Shown one piece after another: positions 55,892 to 64,000 of a DNA stretch of 64,000 nt. The DNA is from Lasiodiplodia sp. COLG20 (taxonomy: Eukaryota > Ascomycota > Dothideomycetes > Botryosphaeriales > Botryosphaeriaceae). The stretch covers positions 992,001-1,056,000 of the forward strand of contig VNWV01000007.1 in the NCBI GenBank assembly GCA_009801085.1, given 5' to 3'. The notes under the pieces were generated by a model. The model made no database searches. It was not told the origin of the DNA and saw nothing but the letters and a program-made list of their open reading frames with translations. The translations under genes were made by a program, and so were the position numbers. Position 1 is the first letter of the stretch. Each line of letters begins with the position of its first letter.

Positions 55892-57895
55892 CTACTGCAG
55901 GCGCACACCAGCCTGCCTATTCTTCTTCGCCGTCGTATCCATCGCCGTGTTCATGGCAGTATGCTGGCTGGAGTCCAAGCTGCTCATGGCCTCCCTCTTC
56001 TTCTCCTCGTCGATCTTCTTGAGGCGCTTCTCCGTCTTCTGCTTGCCGGAGCCCTTGCCGTGGAACTGGTGGCTGAGGTGCTTGAAGGCCTCCTTCTGGT
56101 TCATGCGGCGGCCGAACTCGTCGATGTACTTGAGCTCGACGTTCGGCTTGTACTCCTTGTTGAAGATGTCTGCCATCTTGCGCGACTCGAGGCGGTCACG
56201 GTCTTGGTTGGCCTTCTGAGCTAGGGCTTCACGCTCGCGAGCGGACATGTGCTCCATGCGACCAGAGCGGCGATCGCGCTCACGCTGGAGCTTGGCGCGC
56301 ATCTCGGCGTCAGTTTCCATCCTCTGCTTCTCGGCCAGGAAGCGCTGGTGCTCGATGTGCCTCTGGTTGAGCTCGCCGCCGTTCGCCTCCGCGATTTGTC
56401 CACGCTGTTTGAGGAGATGGAGGGTTGCAGCAATACCACGGTCGACGGTCTCTTCTTCGTCCAGACCAGTGGTGGTGATGTCTGGAACCGACACGCTCCT
56501 TGCCTCGCGGGCTGCCCGTTCTTGTGCCTCCTCGACCTCGGCGTATGACTTGTCCATATCAACATCGCCCTCCTCATCCACACCGTTGGCTGCCTCGGAG
56601 ACTGCACGACTCCGTGGCTGAGAGGACTTCTTGCGTTGGCGTTCCGGCCGCTCTGCTGGTCCTTGAAGATTGGCGACGAACTCCGAAGTTTCATCAATGA
56701 CGAGGCCTGGCTCATCCTCCGTATTCTCAACAGTATCCATGACATCGGGGGTTTCGGAGGCTTCCTCGCGGAGCTGCCGAGCGAGGTCCTCGGGCTTCAT
56801 CTTCTTCCTCTTCTTCAAGGCAGCTCGTCGCTGCATGGCAAGATTCGCTTGAAGGTCTTCGTCATCGATGAAGTCCTCCACGATCTTCTTCTTCGGCGGG
56901 GCAGCTTCCGCCTGGTCGACGTCCATTCCCCCAGTTTCTTGGGGTGCAGCGGGCTCTGACATCGGGAAGATGTCGTCATCATCGGCTGCCTTCTTCCTGG
57001 ACTTCTTCTCCTTCTTCTTCTTTTTGGGCTTCTTAATCTTGACCTCAGAGGGATCGACGTAGTCGGAGATGGGCGTGTCCTCTTGCAGCAGGTCAAGGCT
57101 AATCTTAACCTTCGACTGGCCGAGAGTTCCATCGTCCTTGATCTTCTGAGTCTCCTCCACCGTTCTACCTTGTCCATCAAGAGTAAACACCTTGCGCTTC
57201 TTGCCGTCAATCTCTTCGTCGTATTGAGCGAGGATAGATTGCTGGCCGGACTCGTCCATGTCGTTCGGGTCGTATGCGCGCTTCCTCTTCTTCGAATCGA
57301 GGCGTTCCTTCGTTCTCTCAGACTCCGCAAGACCGAGGTTCTCCAGCTCGTCTCCAGCCTCCTCGTCGTCGACAGCGGCATCCTTCAGCGTCAAAATGTG
57401 CTCCTCACCCTCACCGAGCTGATCAAACTCGTGGGCAACTTTCACACCGGCCAGGTCCTTCGCAGTGTACTCCGCCTGCAGCTGGGCTTCCTGCTCAGCG
57501 AGTTCCTGCTCAAGCTTCCTAGCCTTCTCGATTTTCTTCTGTCTCTTCTTCTGCCCCATGAGCCACGTCTTCGCATCCACATCATCGCCTTCGCCCAAGC
57601 CCTGACCCTCAAGCTTCGCGAATCGCTGCGCCTGGTCGCGGGCCTTCTTGATCGCATCCTTCTTTGCCTGTAGCTTCGCCTTCGCCGCCTTCTCCTCCTC
57701 TATCTGCTTCCAGTTGTCGAACGCGGCGGCGGAGCGGGTTTCGAGGGTGCTTGCGGGCTCTTCATCGGAGTCGTCGCCGGCCTTAGGCTCCTTGAAGACG
57801 GGGCCGGACGTGTCTTCCTTGCCGGGGACCGGAAGGGGCTTCATGCCCATGGCCACCCGGATCTTGTTGGCCTCCTCAATCGAGATGGCGTCCAT
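55892..57895 (-). CDS. SNU66: U4/U6.U5 tri-snRNP protein Snu66/SART1
   Basis: A single exon of 667 aa from the ATG at 57895 (MDAISIEEANKIRVAMGMKP). The start is the Hub1-interaction-like HIND motif seen in Snu66/SART1 (IEEANKIRVAMGMKPLPVP). Conserved blocks follow: WLMGQKKRQKKIEKARKLEQ, KDLAGVKVAHEFDQLGEGEE and SILAQYDEEIDGKKRKVFTL. The C-terminal block runs KPNVELKYIDEFGRRMNQKE, then AFKHLSHQFHGKGSGKQKTE, then KRLKKIDEEKKREAMSS, which is diagnostic. Snu66 is a component of the tri-snRNP. The frame stays open upstream to 58150 through what is probably 5' UTR. Confidence 0.95.
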   Translation of the reverse strand: MDAISIEEANKIRVAMGMKPLPVPGKEDTSGPVFKEPKAGDDSDEEPASTLETRSAAAFDNWKQIEEEKAAKAKLQAKKDAIKKARDQAQRFAKLEGQGLGEGDDVDAKTWLMGQKKRQKKIEKARKLEQELAEQEAQLQAEYTAKDLAGVKVAHEFDQLGEGEEHILTLKDAAVDDEEAGDELENLGLAESERTKERLDSKKRKRAYDPNDMDESGQQSILAQYDEEIDGKKRKVFTLDGQGRTVEETQKIKDDGTLGQSKVKISLDLLQEDTPISDYVDPSEVKIKKPKKKKKEKKSRKKAADDDDIFPMSEPAAPQETGGMDVDQAEAAPPKKKIVEDFIDDEDLQANLAMQRRAALKKRKKMKPEDLARQLREEASETPDVMDTVENTEDEPGLVIDETSEFVANLQGPAERPERQRKKSSQPRSRAVSEAANGVDEEGDVDMDKSYAEVEEAQERAAREARSVSVPDITTTGLDEEETVDRGIAATLHLLKQRGQIAEANGGELNQRHIEHQRFLAEKQRMETDAEMRAKLQRERDRRSGRMEHMSAREREALAQKANQDRDRLESRKMADIFNKEYKPNVELKYIDEFGRRMNQKEAFKHLSHQFHGKGSGKQKTEKRLKKIDEEKKREAMSSLDSSQHTAMNTAMDTTAKKNRQAGVRLQ

Positions 57896-58934
57896 CTTAG
57901 GTGATTTATGTCGCGCTAGGTCTGGAGATAGGTGGTGGCAGCCTTTATGCGACGGCGTTGAGGCGAGGGTGGAGAGGACTGACGATGCCGCGGAAGTGTC
58001 GCGAGGTCTCGGTGACCGCGGCGATAGATAGAAGTTGCCTTGGGAGCCGCACTCACCGCCCAACTGGTTGCGGTTAGCGGTGAAACGCACGGACGCGACG
58101 CGCCCATAAAAATCTCTGGCGCGCGCAACTTTCTTCCTCACCAAACACAAACCTGTGTCCAGCGCTCCCTTGCGCCTAACGGTACGTCAAATCGCAGTAT
58201 TTTTCGCGCAGAACCGCAACTAACAATCTCGCAGGTGTCCAAGGTCGAGTGCTGCGACAGTTCGGCCGGCTACGCACAGGGGAGACAATACACCTAGTGT
58301 ACGTGCCTCTGTGTGGCCGACAGGTATTTCAGAACTACAGCGAGTCGTCTGAACGGTTCCTTGGGGCTATGCTTCGGGTTGAGCCGGGAGGGCGGCTTTG
58401 CGGCGCGTTACATTCCTAGTTTCCGCGGAATTCCTCCATTGGAGGCTGAAGACAGGAGACACAACCGTAACAGCGTACATACTTTTCAGATAGATTTTGA
58501 TGCATTGTGATGAGTACATGTCCGCCTGAGTCTTGATCTAAGGACAGATTCAAGTGGCGCCTTCAATTTTCGACCTGAGCACCTGCATAGCATCTGGTTG
58601 CTTGCGTCACGCTGCATCCAGATGAAGTTGCCTTGTGTGTTTGACTGCAATCAGTCATGCCGCATTTGCACGTGCAGAGTTACGATGGTTCAAGCCTGCA
58701 GGGTCATGGAGTTGATTTACTGGCACTTGATTGGCTTAGAGATCTATCATGCACATCTGTCTAGGTAGACAAGGCCTGGAGAATGACGATTTTTCCTTGC
58801 CCAGAGCCCAGCAGCTTTTGCTTGCGCCATGCCCGCTGAATGTAATCATAATTTTACAGTATCCTTCCATGAAATCCGTGATATAAACACCCCGTACACA
58901 ACAACCATCTGTCTTCCCCAGCACGTAGCCCAAT
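57896..58934. other. Intergenic stretch, no supported gene
   Basis: The SNU66 leader plus the 3' flank of bL28m. A frame from about 58235 (GVQGRVLRQFGRLRTG) is open for 60 codons but has no start or partner exon that I can defend. Confidence 0.4.
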
Positions 58935-59669
58935 TTATGCCACTACCTTGGGAGCCACCTTCGCCGAACCCTCTGCCTTGACCGCCTCCTTCACAACAGC
59001 TTCCTGAGTCCCCTCACTCAGCAGCACGCTATCCTCCTTCTCGAGCATGGAATCGTAGTACTTGACCTGCTCCGCCATCTCCTCCTCCGAGACCTTCTCC
59101 CCGCTCATGCCCCTTGTCTGCTCGTCAAACAGAGAATCCGGCGGCAGTCCCAGCTGCTCGCGCTGCTTAGCGTAGCGCTTCTTGACGTGGTCGGTCTGCA
59201 TGAGGCGCCAGCGGAGCAGCCAGCCGCCCATGCCGAGCTCCTTGATGCGCGCGCTCTTCTCGCCCAGCAGGTACTCGTCCAGGCCGCCGACCTTGTCGAT
59301 GGTGCGCAGCACGCGGCTGGCAACGCGCACGCGCACGCCGCGGTTGAGCGCGCGCGAGAACAGCGTCTTGCGCTGGATGTTGGGCCGCCACTGCCGGCGC
59401 GTCTTCAGCTCCGACTTCTTCGCCACGTTGTTGCCGAACTGGATCCGCGCCCCGCCGTACAGGCCGTGGTTGGATTGCTTGTACCACAGGCTGGGCCCGT
59501 ACGGGTAGCGGGGTACGTCGGCGTGGTCGTCGCGTAGCTTGGATTTGGTCGACTTCGCGCTGAGGGCGGCGCTGCTGGCGAAGGTGCGGGCTTGGGTTTG
59601 CGTCGTCGTCGGGCCCGTGAGGCGGGCGAGGAGGGCGAGTGATGACGATGAGGGTGCGCGAAGAGCCAT
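58935..59669 (-). CDS. Mitochondrial large-subunit ribosomal protein bL28m
   Basis: A single exon of 244 aa. The N-terminus is a mitochondrial presequence (MALRAPSSSSLALLARLTGP, then TRTFASSAA-like). The bL28 core follows: GLYGGARIQFGNNVAKKSEL, then KTRRQWRPNIQRKTLFSRAL, then RVRVASRVLRTIDKVGGLDE and YLLGEKSARIKELGMGGWLL. The C-terminal extension is fungal and acidic/Lys-rich. The yeast counterpart is Mrpl24. It shares an upstream region with PTH2, a peptidyl-tRNA hydrolase. Confidence 0.95.
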   Translation of the reverse strand: MALRAPSSSSLALLARLTGPTTTQTQARTFASSAALSAKSTKSKLRDDHADVPRYPYGPSLWYKQSNHGLYGGARIQFGNNVAKKSELKTRRQWRPNIQRKTLFSRALNRGVRVRVASRVLRTIDKVGGLDEYLLGEKSARIKELGMGGWLLRWRLMQTDHVKKRYAKQREQLGLPPDSLFDEQTRGMSGEKVSEEEMAEQVKYYDSMLEKEDSVLLSEGTQEAVVKEAVKAEGSAKVAPKVVA

Positions 59670-60271
59670 TGTGGCGGTTGTGAGCGGGCGGCGTGCCCGG
59701 GACGTGGTGTGGGGGATGGTTTGTATCCGCGGCGGTCGATTGCTGAGGACGGCTTCCGCGGTGGTGCAAGATTGAAGGTTCGCCGGCCGGAGGTCGTTTC
59801 GCCGCCGCGCGCTCGACCGTGCCTAGGTTTGTAAATGCAATTGAGACCACCACGAGCGTCTGAGAATATTATTTTTTCTATTATGAGTACTAGAGCTATA
59901 AAATCAAACATGACCTATCATCCGTCTCGGCCATGCTCTAAAAAATGTGCCCTGCTGAACAGAAAGCCAATGTTGGATGACCTCCAAATCCTGTACTTCA
60001 TACATATAGTGGGGTCCAAGAACATCGAAGCGAGACGAATCATTATTTTTGCAAATCAGGCTTTAATTGAAGCGTTTGTTGTGAGCAGTTTCCAGCCAGC
60101 GAGCTGCTGTAAGCTTTCATCGCCGGGTAGCCGCAGCGTTCCAGCCTCCAGCTCCGCCGAACTGACGTCGACGCCCGAGCTCTCGAGTTTGACTCTCGCC
60201 GATCAAACAAAAAAAGAGCACAACCCGGGCGCAACCAGTCCCTCTTTTTTCCCATTCGCCCCGCCTCCACC
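59670..60271. promoter_or_regulatory. Divergent promoter region, bL28m / PTH2
   Basis: A 602-bp shared upstream region; nothing else seen. Confidence 0.4.
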
Positions 60272-60986
60272 ATGTCGCTCATGCGCCAGAGCGTCGCGAT
60301 CCCGCTCCCTTGGCTCGTCTCCGCCTTCGTCGGCACTCTCGGCGGCGTCATCGTCGGCGGCCTCTGGCTCGGCAAGCGCGTGTCCGAAGAATGGTACCTG
60401 CACGGCGTCGAAGCCGGCCGTGCGTCCGCGAAAGCAGAAAAGAAGGACAAGAAGGAAAAGAATAAGGAGGACGGAGAGGAGAGCAGCAGCTCGGAGGAGG
60501 AAGAAAGCGACTCGGAGGAAGACGAGGATGAGGCTGCGCCGCAGGATCTCAACCCGTTCACCGACCGCAACGAGGAATGTAAGCTCGTGTTAGTCGTACG
60601 GACGGACTTGAAGATGGGCTCAGGTATGTTTCCTACTAGATCTACATTCGAGGCTGTTTGCGCTGACGCCTTGAGCAGGCAAGATCGCTGCGCAGTGCGG
60701 CCATGCCACCCTCGCTTGTTACAAGGCTTTCCTCCGCCAGGCCCCCGACTCGCCGCTCCTTCGCCGCTGGGAAAGGTACGGACAGATGAAGGTGGCGCTG
60801 AAGTGCACCAGTGAGGAAGACATGCAGCTGCTCCAGGCGCAGGCGCTGAGCATGGGTCTCTGCGCGCAGGTCATCCATGATGCTGGCCGCACGCAGATTG
60901 CTGCTGGCAGCGCCACGGTGCTGGGAATTGGACCTGGCCCCGTCAGCGTTATCAACCAGGTCACTGGGCACTTGAAGTTGCTCTAA
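60272..60986 (+). CDS. PTH2: Peptidyl-tRNA hydrolase 2 (Pth2)
   Basis: Two exons (60272-60623 and 60679-60986, 55-nt intron) give 219 aa. An N-terminal membrane anchor (WLVSAFVGTLGGVIVGGLWL) precedes a Lys/Glu/Ser-rich linker (60440-60530). The Pth2 catalytic domain follows: CKLVLVVRTDLKMGSGKIAA, QCGHATLACYKAF, WERYGQMKVALKC, AQVIHDAGRTQIAAGSATVL and GIGPGPVSVINQVTGHLKLL. The enzyme frees peptides from peptidyl-tRNA; the anchored form sits on the mitochondrial outer membrane or ER in eukaryotes. The acidic Ser/Glu stretch is longer than in yeast. Confidence 0.95.
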
Positions 60987-61279
60987 GTTTGGAAGAGGAC
61001 GTGAACCACCTCCGTGTGACTGTCGAATCGATCCTCACTATGCTTCAAAGTCCTTGGGCTGCATGGGTTAGAAGTAGGAGTTCTAGGAGGCGGGAAAGAT
61101 GAGGATGTTGTGCATTTGCATGGCGTTAGAGGGAGGGGTATTGTCTTTAAGATGCAATCACGGATTCAAGCATAACTGGACTGCACATCTTTGCTGCAGA
61201 TATTCTCAAGCTCCGAATTGGAAGCCCTTCGTGGGCGTGAAAGACACTACGGATTCGAAATACGTAACACCTCGTGCAA
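60987..61279. other. Short intergenic stretch
   Basis: The 3' flanks of PTH2 and HET gene 2; nothing seen. Confidence 0.45.
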
Positions 61280-63705
61280 TCAGACAATCCGGATCTTGTG
61301 AGTCTCAAACTCATCAAAAGCCCTCATACCTCGGGGGTTGGAGACGACTATTCCCACCCTTCGAAACTCTGATTCAACTCCTGTTGGCAGAAGTATGAGT
61401 CCACCAACCGTCTTGTCGTCCAACTTGGACGTCATCAGCAGTGAAAGACCTTCCAGCGGTGTGTCGCGCAAGGTAAGGGGCGTGATGAATCCTTCATAGG
61501 TGATGTGGTGATCGAAGCGGAAGTCAAGTTCCACTGTCGCGATGTCACGATCCGGTTTTGTCGTTCGGATAGTCAACAGCCGGGACTGAGACTTCGATGC
61601 TAGATAAACCTTCGGTGATGGCAACTGGCAGAACTTGCCGCGGATTTTGAGGTGTCCGGCTTTGATGCGACCAAATGGATTCAGGCCGTCAGCAGTGGTT
61701 ACCGCCGAGACGAGCTCACAGCTTGGGAGGAGAGATATGTGAGAGCTCGAGAGGTCAAGTCCAGGCAAAGACCAAAGGATTCCATGAGGGTAGGAAACCC
61801 AGCTCCACGATGGAGCCAAGTACGCATCGGTGCTTGTTAGTTCAGCAAGTCGCTGGGTTAGCGGAATCTTGTCTTCATCGTCTTCCGCCAAGGTTGTCCA
61901 CAACAGCCCTTTCTGTAGATCGGAAGCCCACAGGCCGGCAACATACTCCAAACCAAGGCGATCGGACACATCTAGTGCCAACCCGCAAATGGCAGGGAGA
62001 CGGTCTTGTTGGTAAGTCAGGTCCCTCAGCGAGTACTCCTCCATGAGCTCGTACCATCTCTGCATTGCCGTTTCCGTGTTCTTGAGAGAGTTCGACCATT
62101 CATCTAACGATTCATCGTGAGTGATATAGCCGTTCTCCGCCTCTCGACGCGTGCCCGCCTGAAAGTACACCATGTCATCTCTAAAAACAAGCTTCCTCGG
62201 GGACAACAGCCACTCCTGGAGCGGCCATCCACGTACTGTCAGTGCCACCCGGGAAGTAGGGAAATCCCAGGGATCTAGGCAGCTAGAGAATACGCTTCGC
62301 TCGTCAATCCCTAAAGGATGTGGCAGTTTCAAGTAAAATTGCCCACAGACTGACGGTCGTAGAGATGACTTGAATTGCACTGCAATTTCCGGCTCAGCTA
62401 GTGCGCGATCTGCGAAGCCGCTCTGGCAGTTGTCCCCTGCAAGAGCTGAGATAGTAAGATGCGCCTCAGAGTAAATAGACTTCATCTGTGCGCATTCTCT
62501 CTCCCAGTCTTCAGTGTCATCTTGGATGATACACAAGGAATCGGCCCACAGATACCGAAGTCCCAACGCTCGCGTGACCAGCACTGCATCGCGAAGAGCA
62601 TCCGGGAGATTCTTCAACTGAATTTCTTGGAGATAATTCCGAAGGGAGTCCTTCTTTGTGGTGAATGACGGCCGGGTTTCTCCCCAGCAGTAACTCAAGG
62701 CCACATAAGGAACAGAACGTACGTCCGAGGTTCCGTTAGCCAGATGGGCATGTTCGGAGGTGACAATCAGGCGAGGTTCTCGGGCGCCATCTCTGCCGCC
62801 AACATCCACAAGCCTCGAAGGGAGAAACGAACGAGCCGTTTCTGAGCCCTGTGGAGGACAACCGGCAACAAGTTCGTTGAGTCTCGTTTGACCAGCTGCA
62901 GATAGTGCGGATGGAGCGATGGGCCGTCGAGAGATACCTAGCCACCTAGCGCACTGACCTGAAGCCCATCAGCCGTGAGTAGGAGGCATGTGCCTGATTA
63001 GGAAATACCTGGCGTTGCATGCACTTCAAAAAACAGGGTTTCCTCGATAGCAAACCTGGGTCTGGGCTTGCGGCATTCGTCGATGTGTTCATCGCGAGAG
63101 AAAAACAGTTCTATCGCAAGCTCGTCAAAGACGGTTTGATCTCTGTCGTGATTTGAGCGGAAATGGTCGTGGTTGTGGCCTGGTTTGAGCAGGAACTTGA
63201 GGTGCTTAGCCAGGACATGTGACCTGTCAGGTGGGACGGGAGTCTTTTCGCCGCCCACGAGCCTCAAGATGGCGATTTTGAGAAGTCGACAAAAGCCGCA
63301 ACCGGCGGTCGCAGATGCGCTGAGAGCGGGTAGATCCGGCAGGCGGTCTTCGAGCTTGTAGTCCAGGTCCAGCCATCTCTTATCTCCGAACGATACGAAG
63401 TCCTCGCCATTTTCGGTTCTGACCTGGCCGCCCTGCTTACCGTCGTCTAGGGCCAGGACTTCGCAACGTGCGCAGAGCCCGCTGTCTTGGCGGGGCAACG
63501 CGGATGCGGGGAGAGAAGGTGTGCTGTCTTCGATAACATAACTCCTGCTGGTGGCTTCACAAATAACGGACATGTCAGGTGGCGCAGATAAACATTCCTG
63601 ATCGAGGGTGAGACCTGTTTGGAGACTTTGCCGATAGTTCAGTGGAAGAGCAGCAAAGCTGCACTCGTGGTGTGATCCGAGTCGGGGCAGCGACGCACAA
63701 GTCAT
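61280..63705 (-). CDS. HET-domain protein 2 (heterokaryon incompatibility), complete
   Basis: Two exons (63009-63705 and 61280-62958, 50-nt intron) give 791 aa. The N-terminal segment has LCARCEVLALDD and TAGCGFCRLLKIA, the cysteine-containing lead-in of many fungal HET proteins. The HET domain lies at about residues 310-460: PYVALSYCWGE, then LPDALRDAVLVTRALGLRYL, WADSLCIIQDDTEDWERECA and MKSIYSEAHLTISA. Further conserved blocks are RGWPLQEWLLSPRKLVF, YSLRDLTYQQDRLPAICGLA and YLAPSWSWVSYP. It resembles the DUF/HET type common in gene-rich subtelomeric or accessory regions. ATG 63573 (MSVICEATS) is an alternative start. It is only distantly similar to HET gene 1. Confidence 0.92.
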
Positions 63706-64000
63706 GTGGGGGCTTGCGGGGGTCCGGTCAACGGTACACTAGTCAGGATTCGGTAACCGTCATGATTGGCAGCGCTCTGGAATTTAACATTTCCTAGATG
63801 CAGCCACCCAGCTTGTAGAACTCCACTAGTAGATAATACAGCTACGGATCCGATGCCTCCCTGCTTACAAGTGCATTCCTCATTCACTGCCGGCTACCCG
63901 TCTTCTGTCTCTCCATCTCCTCCCTGAACGCATTTCGATCACCCGATGGCCTTTCCACAGCTGTGTCCAAACTCGAATCGCTCGAGAGCTTCCGTTGCGC
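63706..64000. other. Window end, no gene seen
   Basis: The upstream flank of HET gene 2. Nothing supported. Confidence 0.45.

Noticed and set aside
58235..58420. Frame reading GVQGRVLRQFGRLRTG, reminiscent of a short ribosomal protein
   Set aside because: I could not match it to any ribosomal protein and no start or second exon closes the frame.

Overview
The window is nuclear DNA of a filamentous ascomycete (Pezizomycotina). The signs are genes split by short introns (about 48-117 nt, mostly GT-AG), two heterokaryon-incompatibility (HET) genes, RVB1, BDF1, SNU66 and DPH1 of fungal type, a DHA2 transporter, a Baeyer-Villiger-type monooxygenase and a phenylalanine ammonia-lyase. Dothideomycetes is my guess from gene style only; nothing here fixes the class. 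I see no bacterial-type operon, rRNA, tRNA or CRISPR array.

Layout. 1-5.8 kb: the 3'-truncated HET gene 1, a decayed or split membrane-protein locus and repeats. 5.8-13.6 kb: housekeeping nuclear genes RVB1, BDF1 and UTP5-like. 14.4-20.8 kb: a DHA2/ATR1-like transporter, then two unrecognised genes among miniature inverted-repeat elements. 21.4 kb: a U2 snRNA gene. 22.1 kb: a small secreted cysteine-rich protein with a beta/gamma-crystallin-like look. 23.5-27.5 kb: an unknown gene and a flavin monooxygenase. 28.6-36 kb: SIF2/TBL1-like, TMEM115-like, HMG-CoA lyase and DPH1. 36.3 kb: a three-finger C2H2 protein whose paralogue lies at 54.3 kb. 39-51 kb: phenylalanine ammonia-lyase, an alkyltransferase, two SDRs, a HAUS4-like augmin subunit, a GT34 mannosyltransferase and phosphomannose isomerase. 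51-55 kb: two unknown membrane proteins, a transcription-factor relic and the second C2H2 protein. 56-61 kb: SNU66, mitochondrial bL28 and PTH2. 61.3-63.7 kb: the complete HET gene 2.

Many neighbours are divergent pairs sharing one upstream region: BDF1/UTP5, SIF2/TMEM115, HMG-CoA lyase/DPH1, PAL/alkyltransferase, SDR/SDR, GT34 mannosyltransferase/PMI and bL28m/PTH2. The GT34/PMI pair is functionally coherent, since PMI supplies the mannose-6-phosphate that becomes GDP-mannose, the donor for Golgi mannosyltransferases.

The most unusual structure is a small repeat family. Three elements (4910-5151, 16360-16672, 18261-18486) share ~29-bp terminal inverted repeats beginning CAGT, and two of the three are flanked by TA on both sides. 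Each carries an internal 83-bp palindrome. The same palindrome also occurs as a second copy inside one element and alone at 5300-5365, so it may be mobile by itself. Other points worth checking are an apparent GC-AG intron in the transporter, a base change in the most conserved part of U2, a 17-nt microexon, and an alkyltransferase with an extra conserved-looking N-terminal region. All exon borders were read by eye from reading frame, splice consensus and family conservation; frames were checked to close, but no transcript evidence was available.
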